DNA of 64,000 nucleotides from Pseudomonas campi (GTDB lineage: Bacteria > Pseudomonadota > Gammaproteobacteria > Pseudomonadales > Pseudomonadaceae): contig NZ_CP053697.2 in NCBI RefSeq assembly GCF_013200955.2, forward strand, positions 1,984,001-2,048,000, read 5' to 3'. The translations under genes were made by a program, and so were the position numbers. Each line of letters starts with the position of its first letter. The stretch's first letter is position 1. The notes under the pieces were generated by a model. It was not told where the DNA came from. It did no database searches and saw only the letters and a list, made by a program, of their open reading frames with translations. This document shows positions 27,163-39,513 of this stretch, in pieces.

Positions 27163-27345
27163 GTGCGAATGGCTCCTTGGCGATAGTCGTGGATTGCCGC
27201 TACAGCGCAGCCTAGGGAGTTTGCCGCCCACGCTGCAAGCCCCGGGTGCTGTGCCAGATAGCCAGCGAATGACAGGCTTGGCCGGCAAAAACCCTGTGGT
27301 AAACTCCGCCGATCTTGCGCGCAACCCCCGAATTCCAAGGAAAAA
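27163..27345. other. Intergenic region between the HD gene and smc
   Basis: About 180 bases separate the divergent starts of the HD phosphohydrolase gene and the smc leader. I see no clear -35/-10 pair; a promoter for smc must lie here or just after. The part from 27346 on is described separately. Confidence 0.5.
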
Positions 27346-27412
27346 CATGACCTCCACGGCAGCGGACAGCCTCGCTCTGCAGTCTCCCGGGTTTGCCCCG
27401 GTGGAGGTCATG
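27346..27412 (+). promoter_or_regulatory. 12-bp inverted repeat covering the smc ribosome site
   Basis: CATGACCTCCAC (27346-27357) is perfectly complementary to GTGGAGGTCATG (27401-27412). The right arm contains the GGAGG Shine-Dalgarno of smc (ATG at 27415), and the left arm holds the ATG of a 25-codon leader ORF. In mRNA the stem would hide the smc ribosome site unless the leader is being translated. Confidence 0.65.
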
Positions 27413-27424
27413 GCATGCGCCTGA
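27347..27424 (+). CDS. Candidate 25-residue leader peptide before smc
   Basis: ATG after AAGGAAAAAC (a good ribosome site), reading MTSTAADSLALQSPGF... and stopping with TGA at 27422-27424, 10 bases inside smc. Ribosomes on it would melt the hairpin over the smc ribosome site, allowing coupled translation. It is short, so proof of translation is needed. It could also simply be part of an unrecognised longer leader. Confidence 0.35.
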   Translation: MTSTAADSLALQSPGFAPVEVMACA

Positions 27425-30400
27425 AGTGCATCAAGCTGGCCGGCTTCAAGTCCTTCGTCGATCCGACCACGGTGACTTTCCCGAGCAACATGGCGGCGGT
27501 GGTCGGCCCCAACGGTTGCGGCAAGTCCAACATTATCGACGCCGTACGCTGGGTGATGGGCGAGAGTTCGGCGAAGAACCTTCGCGGCGAGTCGATGACC
27601 GACGTCATCTTCAACGGCTCCAACACGCGCAAGCCGGTGAGCCAGGCCAGCATCGAGCTGATCTTCGACAACTCCGACGGCGGCCTGGGTGGCGAATACG
27701 CGGCCTGGACCGAGATTTCCATTCGCCGCCGGGTGACCCGCGACTCGCAGAACACCTACTTCCTCAACGGCGTGAAATGCCGCCGTCGTGATATCACCGA
27801 TATCTTCCTCGGCACCGGCCTGGGCCCGCGCAGTTACTCGATCATCGAACAAGGCATGATCTCCAAGCTGATCGAGGCCAAGCCCGAGGACCTGCGCAAT
27901 TTCATCGAGGAAGCCGCCGGTATCTCCAAGTACAAGGAGCGCCGCCGCGAGACCGAGACTCGCATCCGCCGCACCCACGAGAACCTGGCGCGCCTGACCG
28001 ACCTGCGTGAAGAGCTGGAACGCCAGCTGGAACGCCTGCACCGCCAGGCCCAGGCCGCCGAGAAATACCAGGAATACAAGGCCGAGGAGCGCCAGCTCAA
28101 GGCCCAGTTGTCGGCCCTGCGCTGGCAGGCGCTGAATGAACAGGTTGGCAACCGCGAGCGGGTGATCGGCGACCAGGAAGTGGCATTCGAAGCGCTGGTG
28201 GCCGAGCAGCGCAATGCCGATGCCAGCATCGAGCGCCTGCGTGACGGCCACCATGAGCTGTCCGAGCGTTTCAACCAGGTGCAGGGGCGCTTCTACTCGG
28301 TGGGCGGCGATATTGCCCGCGTCGAGCAGAGCATCCAGCATGGCCAGCAGCGCCTGCGCCAATTGCAGGACGACCTCAACGAGGCCGAGCGCGCGCGCCT
28401 GGAAACCGAATCACACCTCGGCCACGACCGCACCCTGTTGGCCACTCTGGGCGAAGAGCTGGCCATGCTCGAACCCGAGCAGGAGCTGACCGCCGCCGCC
28501 GCCGAAGAATCCGCCGCCAGCCTGGAAGAGGCGGAAAGCGCCATGCACGGCTGGCAGGAGCAGTGGGAAGGCTTCAACCAGCGCAGTGCCGAGCCGCAGC
28601 GCCAGGCCGAAGTGCAGCAGTCGCGCCTGCAACAGCTGGAACAGAGTCTGGAACGCCTGAGCGAACGTCAGCGTCGGCTGGCCGAGGAGTTGGCGCAGCT
28701 GGCTGCCGACCCGGAAGACGCGGCGATTCTCGAACTCTCCGAGCAGCTGGCCGCCAGCGAGCTGAACCTGGAAGAGCTGCATGCCGCCGAAGACGCTTTG
28801 GTCGAGCGCCTCGAACAGCTGCGCGGCGAGCTGCAACAGGCCAGCCAGGCCCAGCAGCAGGCCCAGGGCGAACTGCAGCGCCTGAATGGCCGCATCGTGT
28901 CCCTGGAAGCCCTGCAGCAGGCGGCGCTGAATCCCGGCAAGGGCGCCGCCGAATGGCTGCGCGAGCAGCAACTGAACAATCGCCCGCGCCTGGCCGAAGG
29001 CCTGCGCGTGGAGGCCGGCTGGGAGCTGGCGGTGGAAACCGTGCTCGGCGCCGACCTGCAGGCGGTGTTGCTGGATGATTTCACTGGTCTCGACCTGGCC
29101 GGCTTCGACCAAGGTGAACTGCTCCTGGTCAATCCGCAGTCTGGCGGCGCGCGCCTGGCCGGCAGCCTGCTCGACAAGGTCGAGGCCGGCTTCGATCTGG
29201 CGCCCTGGCTGGGTCAGGTACGCCCGGTCGAGACCCTCGACGAGGCTCTGGCCCGGCGCAGTCAGCTGAGCGAGGGCGAGAGCCTGATCAGCCGTGATGG
29301 TTACTGGGTCGGTCGGCACTTCTTGCGGGTGCGCCGCGCCAGTGCCGCCGAGAGTGGTGTCCTGGCCCGTGGTCAGGAGCTGGAACGCCTGGGCCTGGAG
29401 CGCGAAGAACGGGAAGCGGCACTGGCCGATCTGGAAGAGCGCCTGCAGCAGCTGCAGGCCAGCCAGCGTCAGCAGGAAGAGGCCCGCGAGCAGCAGCGCC
29501 GCCTGGTGCAGGAGCAGGCTCGCCGCCAGGGCGAGCTGAAGGCGCAGCTGTCCGCCGGTCAGGCCAAGGCCGAGCAGCTGACTCTGCGGCGCCGCCGTCT
29601 GGACGGCGAGCTGATGGAGCTGGCTGAGCAGCGCGAGCTGGAGCAGGAGCAGCTGGGCGAGTCACGCCTGATCCTGCAGGACGCCCTGGATGCCATGGCC
29701 GTCGACACCGAGCAGCGCGAGCAGCTGCTGGCCCGGCGTGACCAGTTGCGCGAGCGCCTCGATCGGGTGCGTCAGGAGGCCCGCCAGCACAAGGATCACG
29801 CCCACCAGTTGGCCGTGCGCCTGGGTTCGATCAAGGCCCAGCACGAGTCCACCCGCCAGGCCCTGGAGCGTCTGGAGCTGCAATTCGAACGCGCCATCGA
29901 GCGCCGTGAACAGCTCAGCCTCAATCTGGAGGAGGGCGAGGCGCCGCTGGAAGAGCTGCGCATCAAGCTGGAAGATCTGCTCGACAAGCGCATGGGCGTG
30001 GAAGACGAACTCAAGCTGGCGCGCCTGGCCCTCGAAGACGCCGACCGCGAGCTGCGCGATGCCGAAAAGCGCCGCACCCAGGCCGAGCAGCAATCGCAAT
30101 TGCTGCGCAGCCAGCTGGAGCAGCAGCGCATGGGCTGGCAGGAACTCAGCGTGCGGCGCAAGGCGCTGCACGATCAGTTGCTGGAAGACGGCTACGACCT
30201 GCACGGCGTGCTGGCCAGCCTGTCGGGCGAGGCCAGCGAGAAGGCCTGGGAAGAGGAACTGGAGCGCCTGGCTGCGCGGATCCAGCGCCTGGGGCCGATC
30301 AACCTGGCGGCCATCGACGAATACCAGCAGCAGTCCGAGCGCAAACGCTACCTGGACGCGCAGAATGCCGACCTGGTCGAGGCCCTGGATACCCTGGAAA

Positions 30401-30903
30401 ACGTCATCCGCAAGATCGACAAGGAAACCCGCAATCGTTTCAAGGAAACCTTCGACCAGATCAACTCCGGCCTGCAGGCGCTGTTCCCCAAGGTGTTCGG
30501 CGGTGGGCACGCTTATTTGGAGCTGACCGGCGAAGATCTACTGGATACCGGCGTGGCGATCATGGCGCGGCCGCCAGGCAAGAAGAACAGCACCATCCAC
30601 CTGCTTTCCGGCGGGGAAAAGGCGCTGACTGCGCTGGCCCTGGTGTTCGCCATCTTCAAGCTCAACCCGGCGCCGTTCTGCATGCTCGACGAAGTGGATG
30701 CGCCGCTGGACGACGCCAACGTCGGCCGCTATGCGCGCCTGGTCAAGGAAATGTCGGCAACGGTGCAGTTCATCTACATCACCCACAACAAGATCGCCAT
30801 GGAAATGGCCGATCAACTGATGGGGGTTACCATGCACGAGCCCGGATGCTCGCGCCTGGTGGCGGTGGACGTGGAGGAGGCGCTGTCGCTGGTCGAGGCG
30901 TAG
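27415..30903 (+). CDS. smc: SMC, chromosome condensation ATPase
   Basis: 1162 residues. N-terminal ATPase half with Walker A GPNGCGKSN (31-39), long coiled coils (about 170-500 and 660-1000), a hinge around 510-640, and the C-terminal half with signature LLSGGEKALTALAL and Walker B FCMLDEVDAPLDD. SMC with ScpA/ScpB loads at parS sites and extrudes DNA loops to align chromosome arms. ATG follows GGAGG, which sits in the hairpin described at 27346. Confidence 0.98.
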   Translation: MRLKCIKLAGFKSFVDPTTVTFPSNMAAVVGPNGCGKSNIIDAVRWVMGESSAKNLRGESMTDVIFNGSNTRKPVSQASIELIFDNSDGGLGGEYAAWTEISIRRRVTRDSQNTYFLNGVKCRRRDITDIFLGTGLGPRSYSIIEQGMISKLIEAKPEDLRNFIEEAAGISKYKERRRETETRIRRTHENLARLTDLREELERQLERLHRQAQAAEKYQEYKAEERQLKAQLSALRWQALNEQVGNRERVIGDQEVAFEALVAEQRNADASIERLRDGHHELSERFNQVQGRFYSVGGDIARVEQSIQHGQQRLRQLQDDLNEAERARLETESHLGHDRTLLATLGEELAMLEPEQELTAAAAEESAASLEEAESAMHGWQEQWEGFNQRSAEPQRQAEVQQSRLQQLEQSLERLSERQRRLAEELAQLAADPEDAAILELSEQLAASELNLEELHAAEDALVERLEQLRGELQQASQAQQQAQGELQRLNGRIVSLEALQQAALNPGKGAAEWLREQQLNNRPRLAEGLRVEAGWELAVETVLGADLQAVLLDDFTGLDLAGFDQGELLLVNPQSGGARLAGSLLDKVEAGFDLAPWLGQVRPVETLDEALARRSQLSEGESLISRDGYWVGRHFLRVRRASAAESGVLARGQELERLGLEREEREAALADLEERLQQLQASQRQQEEAREQQRRLVQEQARRQGELKAQLSAGQAKAEQLTLRRRRLDGELMELAEQRELEQEQLGESRLILQDALDAMAVDTEQREQLLARRDQLRERLDRVRQEARQHKDHAHQLAVRLGSIKAQHESTRQALERLELQFERAIERREQLSLNLEEGEAPLEELRIKLEDLLDKRMGVEDELKLARLALEDADRELRDAEKRRTQAEQQSQLLRSQLEQQRMGWQELSVRRKALHDQLLEDGYDLHGVLASLSGEASEKAWEEELERLAARIQRLGPINLAAIDEYQQQSERKRYLDAQNADLVEALDTLENVIRKIDKETRNRFKETFDQINSGLQALFPKVFGGGHAYLELTGEDLLDTGVAIMARPPGKKNSTIHLLSGGEKALTALALVFAIFKLNPAPFCMLDEVDAPLDDANVGRYARLVKEMSATVQFIYITHNKIAMEMADQLMGVTMHEPGCSRLVAVDVEEALSLVEA

Positions 30904-31024
30904 CGATATGGTCAAGATTGCCTGCCAACGGTGCACATTTACCGTTCGTCGTGCTAGCTTAGGCCTCAATTTTATTAGGCGCGGAAAATACCTGTAAGAA
31001 CATACAGTTGTCTGCGTTTTTCAG

Positions 31025-31044
31025 AGGGCAGGAAGCCCTTTCTT
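31025..31044 (+). terminator. Weak terminator between smc and zipA
   Basis: AGGGC (31025-31029) pairs with GCCCT (31035-31039) around 5 bases, followed by TTCTT. The stem is short, so read-through into zipA is likely. Confidence 0.35.
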
Positions 31045-31082
31045 CATCATCATAATTACTGGTTCAGGGGCTCGAAAACTTC

Positions 31083-31895
31083 ATGGAAATCGGTCTGCGC
31101 GAATGGCTGATCGTCATCGGCATCATCGTCATTGCCGGCATTCTCTTCGACGGCTGGCGACGCATGCGTGGCGGTAAGGGCAAACTGAAGTTCAAGCTCG
31201 ACCACAGTTTCAGCAATCTGCCGGACGATGATTCCGATCCGGATCTGCTCAGCCCGCCGCGCATCCTCGATCGCAAGCGCGAGCCCGGCCTCAGCGAAGA
31301 AGACATGCCCTCGATGAGCGCCACCGAGCTGAATCGCCGGCGCAATATTGAACCGCAGCAGGGCGACCTCAACCTCGACACCGAAGAGCCGGTACCGACC
31401 CTGCTCAATCCGGTCGATGACGGCCCTGAGCCGGTGCTGGGTACGCCGAAGGAAACACTGCCGGTCGAGGAAGTGCTGGTGATCAACGTGGTGGCCCGCG
31501 AAGGCGAAGTCTTCAATGGCCCGGCGTTGCTGCAGAACATCCTGGAAAGTGGTCTGCGTTTCGGCGAGATGGACATCTTCCACCGCCACGAAAGCATGGC
31601 GGGCAATGGCGAGGTGCTGTTCTCCATGGCCAACGCGGTCAAGCCGGGCACCTTCGATCTGGACGATATCGAGCTGTTCAGCACCCGTGGCGTTAGCTTC
31701 TTCCTCGGCCTGCCGGGGCCGCGTCATCCGAAGCAGGCCTTCGATGTGATGGTGGCTGCTGCACGCAAGCTGTCCCATGAGCTGAACGGCGAGCTGAAGG
31801 ATGACCAGCGCAGTGTGATGACCGCGCAGACCATCGAGCATTACCGTCAGCGCATCGCCGAGTTTGAACGCAAGAAACTGACCCACAAGCGCTAA
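31083..31895 (+). CDS. zipA: ZipA, FtsZ membrane anchor
   Basis: 270 residues. An N-terminal membrane helix (about 8-26, [18 protein letters not shown]) precedes a basic/acidic variable linker, then the C-terminal FtsZ-binding domain (about 128-260, [39 protein letters not shown]). It tethers and stabilises the division ring. smc-zipA-ligA is the usual order in Pseudomonas. Confidence 0.97.
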   Translation: MEIGLREWLIVIGIIVIAGILFDGWRRMRGGKGKLKFKLDHSFSNLPDDDSDPDLLSPPRILDRKREPGLSEEDMPSMSATELNRRRNIEPQQGDLNLDTEEPVPTLLNPVDDGPEPVLGTPKETLPVEEVLVINVVAREGEVFNGPALLQNILESGLRFGEMDIFHRHESMAGNGEVLFSMANAVKPGTFDLDDIELFSTRGVSFFLGLPGPRHPKQAFDVMVAAARKLSHELNGELKDDQRSVMTAQTIEHYRQRIAEFERKKLTHKR

Positions 31896-31914
31896 TCATC
31901 ATCGCTACAGAGAA

Positions 31915-31938
31915 AGAGCAGCCCCGGCTGCTCTTTTC
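31915..31938 (+). terminator. Rho-independent terminator after zipA
   Basis: AGAGCAGC (31915-31922), 4-base loop, GCTGCTCT (31927-31934), then a TTT run and CGTTT. An 8-bp stem with a T-rich tail, 19 bases after the zipA stop and ending 19 bases before the ligA start. Confidence 0.8.
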
Positions 31939-31944
31939 GTTTGA

Positions 31945-34326
<2,382 letters not shown>

Positions 34327-34340
34327 CGCGCGGGGCGGTT

Positions 34341-34365
34341 CGACCCCGGGGCAAGCCCGGGGTCG
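34341..34365. terminator. Strong hairpin between convergent ligA and lipoprotein gene
   Basis: CGACCCCGGG (34341-34350) and CCCGGGGTCG (34356-34365) form a perfect 10-bp stem with a 5-base loop, midway between two convergent genes. There is no T-tract on either side, but the placement suits a bidirectional transcription barrier. Confidence 0.6.
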
Positions 34366-34374
34366 CGGTACTGC

Positions 34375-34683
34375 TTAGCTACCGGTGACAGTCACGCAGG
34401 TTTTACCGAAGAACGGGTAGAAACCTTTGGTGTGGTAGTCGGCGGAGGCAACGCTGGAGATGCTGCCATTGGCCTTGGCGCCTTCAATGGAGGCGTCGCC
34501 CTTGTTGATCAAACCGATGATGGTGGTAGCGCAGGAAGTACCCTGCTTGCTGCCCTGAGCGGTGGTGGCGGTGATCGGGCCTTTGACATCCGTGATCAGG
34601 CCAACACCGACTGGCGACAGGCCAGTGGCGCAACCGCTCAACAGGGTGGCGAGTGCTGCGGCAGTAACAATCTTCTTCAACAT
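34375..34683 (-). CDS. TRL-like small lipoprotein
   Basis: 102 residues. Lipobox LLSGC predicts lipidation at Cys18. The mature part GLSPVGVGLITDVKGPITAT ... SCATTIIGLINKGDASIEGA... resembles the TRL-like family of small secreted lipoproteins first noted near tRNA genes. Two further cysteines may form a disulfide. Function unknown. Confidence 0.7.
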   Translation of the reverse strand: MLKKIVTAAALATLLSGCATGLSPVGVGLITDVKGPITATTAQGSKQGTSCATTIIGLINKGDASIEGAKANGSISSVASADYHTKGFYPFFGKTCVTVTGS

Positions 34684-34855
34684 GCTGTGATTTCCTTGTT
34701 CTTATCTATCCATGGGGCCTCGCCGCGGGGGGCGAGGTCCAGACGACGTTAAAGGAGCATTGGGCTGCGGTACAGCTCGCGTTGATGGTTCCTGAACCTG
34801 GATCAACTTCCTGACCTGTTCTACAGCAATGCAGGCGCGCAGGCAGACTGGCTAT

Positions 34856-35134
34856 TTAGTTAAGCGCGTCGGTCAGGGCCTTGGCCGGTACCAGTTTGAC
34901 CACCTTCTTGGCGGCGATTTCGATGGCCTTGCCGGTTTGCGGGTTACGCCCGGTGCGCGCAGGGCGCTCGCTGACTTTCAGTTTTCCGATGCCCGGCAGG
35001 GTGATTTCGCCGTCGTTTTCCAGGGCGTCGGTAACGATCTCCCCGAGTTGTTCGAGCAGGGCGCGTACATCGCTCTTCTGCAGGTCGATGGCTTCGGCGA
35101 GGTCGGAAATCAGCTGGTCTTTGGTGATGGCCAT
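34856..35134 (-). CDS. HU-family DNA-binding protein
   Basis: 92 residues starting MAITKDQLISDLAEAI behind GGAG; the frame runs open to 35191 without a ribosome site. The HU/IHF fold is complete, with the beta-arm segment RPARTGRNPQTGKAIEIAAKK including the RNPQTG signature. It is one of several HU-like proteins in pseudomonads and probably not the main HupB. It lies divergent from the chemoreceptor gene. Confidence 0.88.
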   Translation of the reverse strand: MAITKDQLISDLAEAIDLQKSDVRALLEQLGEIVTDALENDGEITLPGIGKLKVSERPARTGRNPQTGKAIEIAAKKVVKLVPAKALTDALN

Positions 35135-35255
35135 GAGGCGCTCCATGCAACAGGGGGAAGATGCCCGCAGGGCGGGCGATTCGGCTGGCACGCTACCACA
35201 AAGCGCTGTTGTTTCGGCATCGCTGCCAGGGCTTAGGGGCTGCTAGGCGCGCTGT

Positions 35256-35282
35256 TCAAGAAAATGACTATGCTTACCGACA
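35256..35282 (+). promoter_or_regulatory. Sigma-28 (FliA) promoter for the chemoreceptor gene
   Basis: TCAAG (35256-35260), 15 bases, then ACCGACA (35276-35282), 37 bases before the MCP start. Same spacing as the parP promoter at 14640; the -10 differs from GCCGATA at two positions. Confidence 0.6.
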
Positions 35283-35318
35283 TAACTACAAACTGCTCAT
35301 AAGCTGTGGAGTCTTGTC

Positions 35319-36953
35319 ATGTTTCGTCTATTCGCCGATCTAGGATTCCGCTGGAAAATTGCCCTGCCGATTTTTCTGCTCGCCCTGTTGCTGGTGCTCA
35401 TGGGCGTTCTGGGTATGCAGGGCATCAGCCAGGTGACCGACTCCAGTACCCGTCTGACCAACCGCTACCTGCCCGCCATCAGCCTGTTGTTGAATGCCGA
35501 CCGCGACCTGTACCAGGCCTTCGTCGCCGAGCGCAGCTTGCTCGACGAGGGTGCCAGTGACCATGCCGAGGCGCTCAAGGCAGCCCATGCCGAGAATGCC
35601 CAGCAAGCCTATGAGCGCGTGCACAAGTTCGCCGAGATGCAGCCGAGCCCTGAAGCGCTCAAGCTGGTAGCGGACTTTGATCGGGGTTTCGCCCAGTGGA
35701 AGGCCACTTCCAGCCGCGTGCTGGAGTTGGCCAGCAGTGATCCTGCTGCAGCTTCCCAACTGAGCTACGGTGACAGTGAGGCGCAGTTCGAGGCTATCCG
35801 CGACCCGATCGACAAGCTCGGCGAGCTGGAAGACACCGCCGCCAATGCCGAAGGCACCGCAGCTATTGCCCTGGGCGAGAAGCGCAGCTGGCAGCAAGGC
35901 GGGATCATCATTATCGGCCTGCTGATCTGCACCGTGCTGGTGGTGGGCTTCCCGATCCTGGTGACCCGCCCACTGCACAACCTGCTGCACCGCATCGAGC
36001 AGATCGCCGATGGTGATGGTGACCTGCGCGTGCGCCTGGAGGTGCTTTCGCGTGATGAGCTGGGCAAGCTCAGCCATGCCTTCAACCGCTTCCTCGACAA
36101 ACTGCAGCCGCTGATCAAGGAGGTCGGTCGGGTTACCGGTGAGGTGGCTGACTCGGCGGATTCCCTGGCCGGCATGGCGGCAGCCAATGATCGCCTGATC
36201 AGCAGCGAACATGCCGCGGTGGATCAGGTCAGTACCGCGGCGACCGAAATGAGCAGCGCCGTGCACGAGGTGGCGCGCAATGCGCAGAATGCCGCCGATG
36301 CTGCGCGCAGTGCCGAAACCCAGTCGCGTGATGGTGCGCAGGTAGTGGGTGCGACCATCCATGCCATCCGCCAGTTGGCCCAGGAAGTGGAAAGTGCCTC
36401 GGCGACCATCCAGACCCTGGAGCAGGAAACCGCCAACATCGGCGCCGTGCTGGCGGTGATCAAGGGCATTGCCGAACAGACCAACCTGCTCGCGCTGAAT
36501 GCCGCCATCGAAGCCGCGCGTGCCGGTGAGCAGGGCCGCGGCTTCGCCGTGGTCGCCGATGAGGTGCGCGCCTTGGCGGCACGTACCCAGGACTCGACCA
36601 AGGACATCCAGCAGATGATCGAGCGCCTGCAGACAGGCGTGCAGAATGCGGTCAAGGCCATGCACTCGGGCAGCGAGAAGGCCCGCGACAGTGTTGAGCG
36701 GGCGGCCGGGGTGGATGGTGCGTTGTCGGCCACTGGCGACTCGGTGGCGCGGATCAACGACATGGCGGCACAGATCGCCACCGCTTGCGAGGAGCAGAGT
36801 GCGGTGACCGAAGAGATCGCGCGCAATATCAGCGATATCCGCGACCTGTCCAACGAGGCGGCCCAAACGTCCGAGCAGAGCACCCAGGCCAGCGCCCGAC
36901 TGTCCGAGCTGTCCCACGGCCTGGAGCAACTGGTGGGCCGCTTCCGCGTCTGA
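35319..36953 (+). CDS. Methyl-accepting chemotaxis protein
   Basis: 544 residues. Membrane helix 1 (about 14-36), a periplasmic helical-bundle sensor (about 40-190), membrane helix 2 (about 194-216), HAMP (about 217-270), then the cytoplasmic signalling domain with the conserved hairpin tip [21 protein letters not shown]. There is no C-terminal pentapeptide for CheR tethering. The ligand cannot be deduced. The upstream sigma-28 promoter places it under FliA with the rest of chemotaxis. Confidence 0.95.
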   Translation: MFRLFADLGFRWKIALPIFLLALLLVLMGVLGMQGISQVTDSSTRLTNRYLPAISLLLNADRDLYQAFVAERSLLDEGASDHAEALKAAHAENAQQAYERVHKFAEMQPSPEALKLVADFDRGFAQWKATSSRVLELASSDPAAASQLSYGDSEAQFEAIRDPIDKLGELEDTAANAEGTAAIALGEKRSWQQGGIIIIGLLICTVLVVGFPILVTRPLHNLLHRIEQIADGDGDLRVRLEVLSRDELGKLSHAFNRFLDKLQPLIKEVGRVTGEVADSADSLAGMAAANDRLISSEHAAVDQVSTAATEMSSAVHEVARNAQNAADAARSAETQSRDGAQVVGATIHAIRQLAQEVESASATIQTLEQETANIGAVLAVIKGIAEQTNLLALNAAIEAARAGEQGRGFAVVADEVRALAARTQDSTKDIQQMIERLQTGVQNAVKAMHSGSEKARDSVERAAGVDGALSATGDSVARINDMAAQIATACEEQSAVTEEIARNISDIRDLSNEAAQTSEQSTQASARLSELSHGLEQLVGRFRV

Positions 36954-37002
36954 CCAGAGATGCGGGTATTGGCCTGTTCTCTGAGCTAAGTGCTTGAAGC
37001 GG

Positions 37003-37030
37003 TTGTAAGTTCGCCTCCAATCAGTACAAT
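37003..37030 (+). promoter_or_regulatory. Sigma-70 promoter for the 4.5S RNA gene
   Basis: TTGTAA (37003-37008), 16-base spacer, TACAAT (37025-37030). Transcription would start near 37037, leaving a roughly 25-base leader before the mature RNA, which fits 5' processing of 4.5S RNA precursors by RNase P. Confidence 0.6.
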
Positions 37031-37060
37031 GGCGCGGCTCGTCTCCTGACGGGCTTCGTT

Positions 37061-37177
37061 ATGGTGGTCCCATCGGTCCCCTCGCAACGATTACCCGTTA
37101 ACCTGGTCAGATCCGGAAGGAAGCAGCCACAGCGGGAACATCGTGTGCCGGGGTGTGGCTGGTGGGGCCGCCTCCAT
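37061..37177 (+). ncRNA. ffs: 4.5S RNA, signal recognition particle RNA
   Basis: The conserved SRP RNA core is clear: CCTGGTCAGATCCGGAAGGA followed by AGCAGCCACAGCGGG, and GTGTGCCGGGGTGTGGCTGG on the 3' side. The outer ends (ATGGTGG.. and ..CCTCCAT) pair. The RNA binds Ffh for co-translational membrane targeting. The end coordinates are estimated from the terminal helix. It lies between the chemoreceptor gene and dnaX. Confidence 0.95.
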
Positions 37178-37200
37178 AACCCGCCTTGGGTTAGTCGTTT
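37177..37200 (+). terminator. Terminator of ffs
   Basis: TAACCC (37177-37182), 5-base loop, GGGTTA (37188-37193), then GTCGTTT. Six-bp stem with a short T-rich tail directly after the RNA. Confidence 0.6.
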
Positions 37201-37394
37201 CTCCTCCCTATCTCAACTCTTTTGCTGGCTAGCCCTGTGTGCTGTGGCTGGGCAAACGTCTTGTCGTGGGCGCGGAAAGTCGCTTTGACTGCTGCGCATG
37301 GCGATTGCCGACGCGCAATCCGCCAGCGCGGATGCAATTTACCCGGTGCTCCGCTAGGATTAGCCCCTCGGTTACCCAGACGCGACGGTTTTCC

Positions 37395-39503
37395 ATGAGT
37401 TATCAGGTTCTTGCACGTAAATGGCGTCCGCGCTCGTTCCGCGAAATGGTCGGCCAGACCCATGTGCTCAAGGCCCTGATCAATGCCCTGGACAGCCAGC
37501 GCCTGCACCATGCATACCTGTTCACCGGCACCCGCGGGGTGGGCAAGACCACCATCGCGCGGATCATCGCCAAGTGCCTGAACTGCGAGACCGGCATCAG
37601 CTCCACCCCGTGTGGACAGTGCTCGGTGTGCCGCGAGATCGACGAGGGCCGCTTCGTCGACCTGATCGAAGTCGACGCCGCCAGCCGCACCAAGGTCGAA
37701 GACACCCGTGAACTGCTGGAAAACGTGCAATACGCACCCAGCCGCGGGCGCTACAAGGTCTACCTGATCGACGAAGTGCACATGCTCTCCACGCACTCGT
37801 TCAACGCGCTGCTCAAGACCCTCGAAGAGCCGCCACCCCACGTCAAATTCCTGCTCGCCACCACCGACCCGCAGAAACTGCCGGTCACCATTCTCTCGCG
37901 CTGCCTGCAGTTCTCCCTGAAGAACATGCCGCCGGAGCGGGTGGTCGAGCACCTGACCCACGTGCTGACTGCCGAGAGCGTGCCGTTCGAGGACGACGCT
38001 CTGTGGCTGCTCGGCCGCGCCGCCGATGGTTCGATGCGTGATGCCATGAGTCTGACCGACCAGGCCATCGCCTTCGGTGAAGGCAAGGTGCTGGCCGCCG
38101 ATGTACGTTCCATGCTCGGCACCCTCGACCACGGCCAGGTGTATGGCGTGTTGCATGCGCTGCTGGAAGGCGATGCCCGAGCTCTGCTCGAAGCGGTGCG
38201 TCATCTGGCCGAGCAAGGCCCGGATTGGGGCGGCGTGCTGTCCGAGATGCTCAACGTGCTGCACCGTGTGGCCGTGGCTCAGGCTCTGCCGGAAGCGGTG
38301 GACAACGGCCAGGGCGACCGCGACAAGGTGCTGGCGCTGGCCCAGGCGCTGCCGGCCGAGGATGTGCAGTTCTATTACCAGATGGGTCTGATCGGCCGCC
38401 GCGACCTGCCGCTGGCGCCGGATCCGCGCAGCGGTTTCGAGATGGTGTTGCTGCGTATGCTGGCGTTCCGTCCCGCAGATGCCGACGGAGCACCACGCTC
38501 ACCTTTGAAGGAGTTACCGTCAAAGGACCTGGGAATCAGCAAGGCCACAGCTGATTCCACGCACAACCCAGTGGCCGGCGCAGCCATTGCTGCCCAGCCG
38601 GCTCCTATCGTTGCTCCTGTTGCCCCGCAGCCTGCTGCTGTAGTGCCAGCGCCAGTGGCCGCTGCCCCGGTGCCGGTTTCTGCGCCCGTTGCGCCGGTGG
38701 TTGTCGAGGAACAAAGCAGCTCGCCGGTCAGCGTAGCCAGCGTGGTTGCAGCGACACCGGTGATCGATCTGCCTTGGGAAGAGAAATCGACCCAGCCAGT
38801 CGTGCAAGTGGCTGAAGCCGTAGTCGAGCCACTGGCGCCACCGGTTGTCACTGAGCCGGTCAGCGAGCCCGAACCGGTTCCTGCTGTAGCCGCCCCAGAA
38901 CCTGCGCCGGCCGCCGCTGTACCGGCGGCAGCCGCGCTGGCTGCACCTGCAGTCCCGGTCGCTGCAGTCGTCGAGGAGGGCGATGACGACGAACCGCCTC
39001 CTGGCGATTACGACTATGCCGAAGTCGATGGCGATAGCCTCGATTACAACTTCGATGTGTCCGCAGCCGAACCCGTGGCTGAGGCGGAACCCTTGCCAGC
39101 GGCCCAACCGGCCACCGGCCTGGCTGCCGAGTGGCTGGACCTGTTCCCGCGCCTGGGGCTGTCCGGCATGACCGGCAGCATCGGCGCCAACTGCACCCTG
39201 ATCGAAGCCAATGGCGATGACTGGTTGCTGCACCTGGACCCGGGCCACAGTGCCCTGTTCAATGCCACCCAGCAGCGTCGCCTCAACGATGCCCTCAACC
39301 AGCATCTCGGGCGTAGTATCAACCTGCGCATCGAGCTGATCCTGCCCGAGCAGGAAACACCGGCCCAGGCGGCTTCGCGCAAGCGTGCCGAGCGCCAGCG
39401 CCAGGCGGAGCAGTCGATCCACGATGACCCGCTGGTGCAGAAAATGATTCAACAGTTCGCCGCGGTGATCCGCGCCGACTCCATCGAACCTGTGAACAAT
39501 TAA
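37395..39503 (+). CDS. dnaX: DnaX, DNA polymerase III tau (gamma/tau) subunit
   Basis: 702 residues from ATG 37395 ([15 protein letters not shown], the family start); the frame is open upstream into the ffs flank. Walker A GTRGVGKT (45-52), zinc cysteines C64, C73, C76, C79, and the DEVHMLS Walker B are visible. Domain III is followed by a long Ala/Pro/Val-rich linker (about 400-560) and a C-terminal polymerase-binding domain. Clamp-loader ATPase. I see no A-rich slippery heptamer of the E. coli type, so a frameshifted gamma form is not evident. Confidence 0.97.
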   Translation: MSYQVLARKWRPRSFREMVGQTHVLKALINALDSQRLHHAYLFTGTRGVGKTTIARIIAKCLNCETGISSTPCGQCSVCREIDEGRFVDLIEVDAASRTKVEDTRELLENVQYAPSRGRYKVYLIDEVHMLSTHSFNALLKTLEEPPPHVKFLLATTDPQKLPVTILSRCLQFSLKNMPPERVVEHLTHVLTAESVPFEDDALWLLGRAADGSMRDAMSLTDQAIAFGEGKVLAADVRSMLGTLDHGQVYGVLHALLEGDARALLEAVRHLAEQGPDWGGVLSEMLNVLHRVAVAQALPEAVDNGQGDRDKVLALAQALPAEDVQFYYQMGLIGRRDLPLAPDPRSGFEMVLLRMLAFRPADADGAPRSPLKELPSKDLGISKATADSTHNPVAGAAIAAQPAPIVAPVAPQPAAVVPAPVAAAPVPVSAPVAPVVVEEQSSSPVSVASVVAATPVIDLPWEEKSTQPVVQVAEAVVEPLAPPVVTEPVSEPEPVPAVAAPEPAPAAAVPAAAALAAPAVPVAAVVEEGDDDEPPPGDYDYAEVDGDSLDYNFDVSAAEPVAEAEPLPAAQPATGLAAEWLDLFPRLGLSGMTGSIGANCTLIEANGDDWLLHLDPGHSALFNATQQRRLNDALNQHLGRSINLRIELILPEQETPAQAASRKRAERQRQAEQSIHDDPLVQKMIQQFAAVIRADSIEPVNN

Positions 39504-39513
39504 GGAGTTCACC

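Noticed and set aside
26545-28362. A 605-codon - strand frame covering the HD protein and running into smc
   Set aside because: Only the part from 27162 down has a start with AAGGAG and a recognisable family; the rest is antisense to smc.
37395-39503. Programmed frameshift in dnaX making gamma
   Set aside because: No A-AAA-AAG-type slippery heptamer or following stem was seen.
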